Shown here one piece after another: positions 63,842-64,000 of a stretch of 64,000 nt of DNA. Positions within the stretch are counted from its first letter, which is position 1. Every line of letters begins with the position of its first letter. The DNA comes from a bacterium (GTDB taxonomy: Bacteria > Myxococcota_A > Polyangia > Nannocystales > Nannocystaceae), in assembly GCA_024742475.1 (NCBI GenBank), contig JANSYI010000035.1:23628-87627 (forward strand). The letters are read 5' to 3'. The translations under genes were made by a program, and so were the position numbers. The notes under the pieces are model-generated. The model ran no database searches. It saw only the letters and a list, made by a program, of their open reading frames with translations, and was not told where the DNA came from.

Positions 63842-64000
63842 TTCGGCGGCTACCCGACGCGCGAAACCAGCACTCACGGGCGAGCGCAAGGCTCACCTGT
63901 GGGTGCCAGGACCGAAAAGGGTTCAGCTTTTTGCGACGTTGACGCCGTACCGTTCAACCATCAGGTACGTGCCGTACGGGAACACCACATCTCGTTCACC
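63718..64000. mobile_element. Possible mobile-element or rearranged end, partial
   Basis: From about 63718 the sequence loses the codon bias of the CAP gene and no normal plus-strand gene follows. On the minus strand a short open frame enters from the window edge and ends at a TGA at 63923-63925 (about 25 codons, ...VFPYGTYLMVERYGVNVAKS). It reads like the C-terminus of a larger protein, perhaps a transposase; I cannot name the family. Between 63842 and 63922 nothing is recognisable. Confidence 0.35.

Noticed and set aside
1..64000. CRISPR arrays, rRNA genes, complete insertion sequences or prophage
   Set aside because: I looked for regularly spaced repeats, rRNA-like sequence, paired terminal repeats with transposase genes and phage structural genes, and found none that I can support.

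Overview
The window is about 64 kb of high-GC DNA with strongly G/C-biased third codon positions. Many genes encode lipoproteins whose N-termini carry long Ser/Thr/Gly/Asp linkers. It also has Ser/Thr kinases with TPR-like tails, numerous hybrid histidine kinases, an AgmX/PglI-type domain and Myxococcus-type Cys-rich repeats. Together these point to a myxobacterium, most likely in the Nannocystaceae group (Nannocystis/Plesiocystis/Enhygromyxa-like). The assignment is an inference from gene style; there is no rRNA in the window.

Layout. 1-3.0 kb (minus): edge-truncated lipoprotein, small tail-anchored protein, Ada-type DNA alkylation repair protein, and an SDR oxidoreductase. 3.4-7.5 kb: large propeller-type hybrid sensor kinase with an overlapping lipoprotein. 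7.6-12 kb: NAD-dependent formate dehydrogenase, made of a NuoE/NuoF-like fusion subunit and a catalytic subunit with an in-frame UGA (selenocysteine) followed by a textbook SECIS hairpin. 12-18.4 kb: Fic AMP-transferase preceded by an AT-rich operator-like repeat, a metzincin protease, a lipoprotein and a catalase. 18.6-25.6 kb: GAF/PAS hybrid kinase, several lipoproteins, an AgmX/PglI-domain lipoprotein and a lyase/lectin-like lipoprotein. 25.7-34.3 kb: Ser/Thr kinase, beta-helix lipoprotein, two copies of a 104-bp intergenic repeat, a frameshifted propeller-gene remnant, and a thioredoxin-FG-GAP lipoprotein. 34.4-36.5 kb (minus): GAF-PAS histidine kinase overlapping a LOV photoreceptor-like protein. 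36.7-43.7 kb: two exported proteins (one with an RGG-rich tail), a small lipoprotein and three histidine kinases. 43.7-48.1 kb: TPR lipoprotein, SecD-P1-like lipoprotein, outer-membrane-type protein and a membrane-anchored ECF sigma factor. 48.1-56.4 kb: MORN-repeat protein divergent from a Ser/Thr kinase, a membrane protein, a lipoprotein and a hybrid kinase. 56.5-62.6 kb: Ser/Thr kinase with an N-terminal zinc-binding anti-sigma motif, divergent from an AhpD-like protein, a hybrid kinase and a second ECF-like sigma factor. 62.7-64 kb: CAP-domain lipoprotein whose 3' end looks replaced by foreign DNA.

How it fits together. Signalling dominates: eight histidine kinases, three membrane Ser/Thr kinases and two sigma factors, mixed with exported or surface proteins they may control. 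The best-supported notable items are the selenoprotein formate dehydrogenase, the LOV/kinase pair, the Fic operator array and the paired intergenic repeat. I did not find a clearly new multi-gene system. The ZAS-kinase/sigma region and the membrane-anchored sigma region are the closest candidates.
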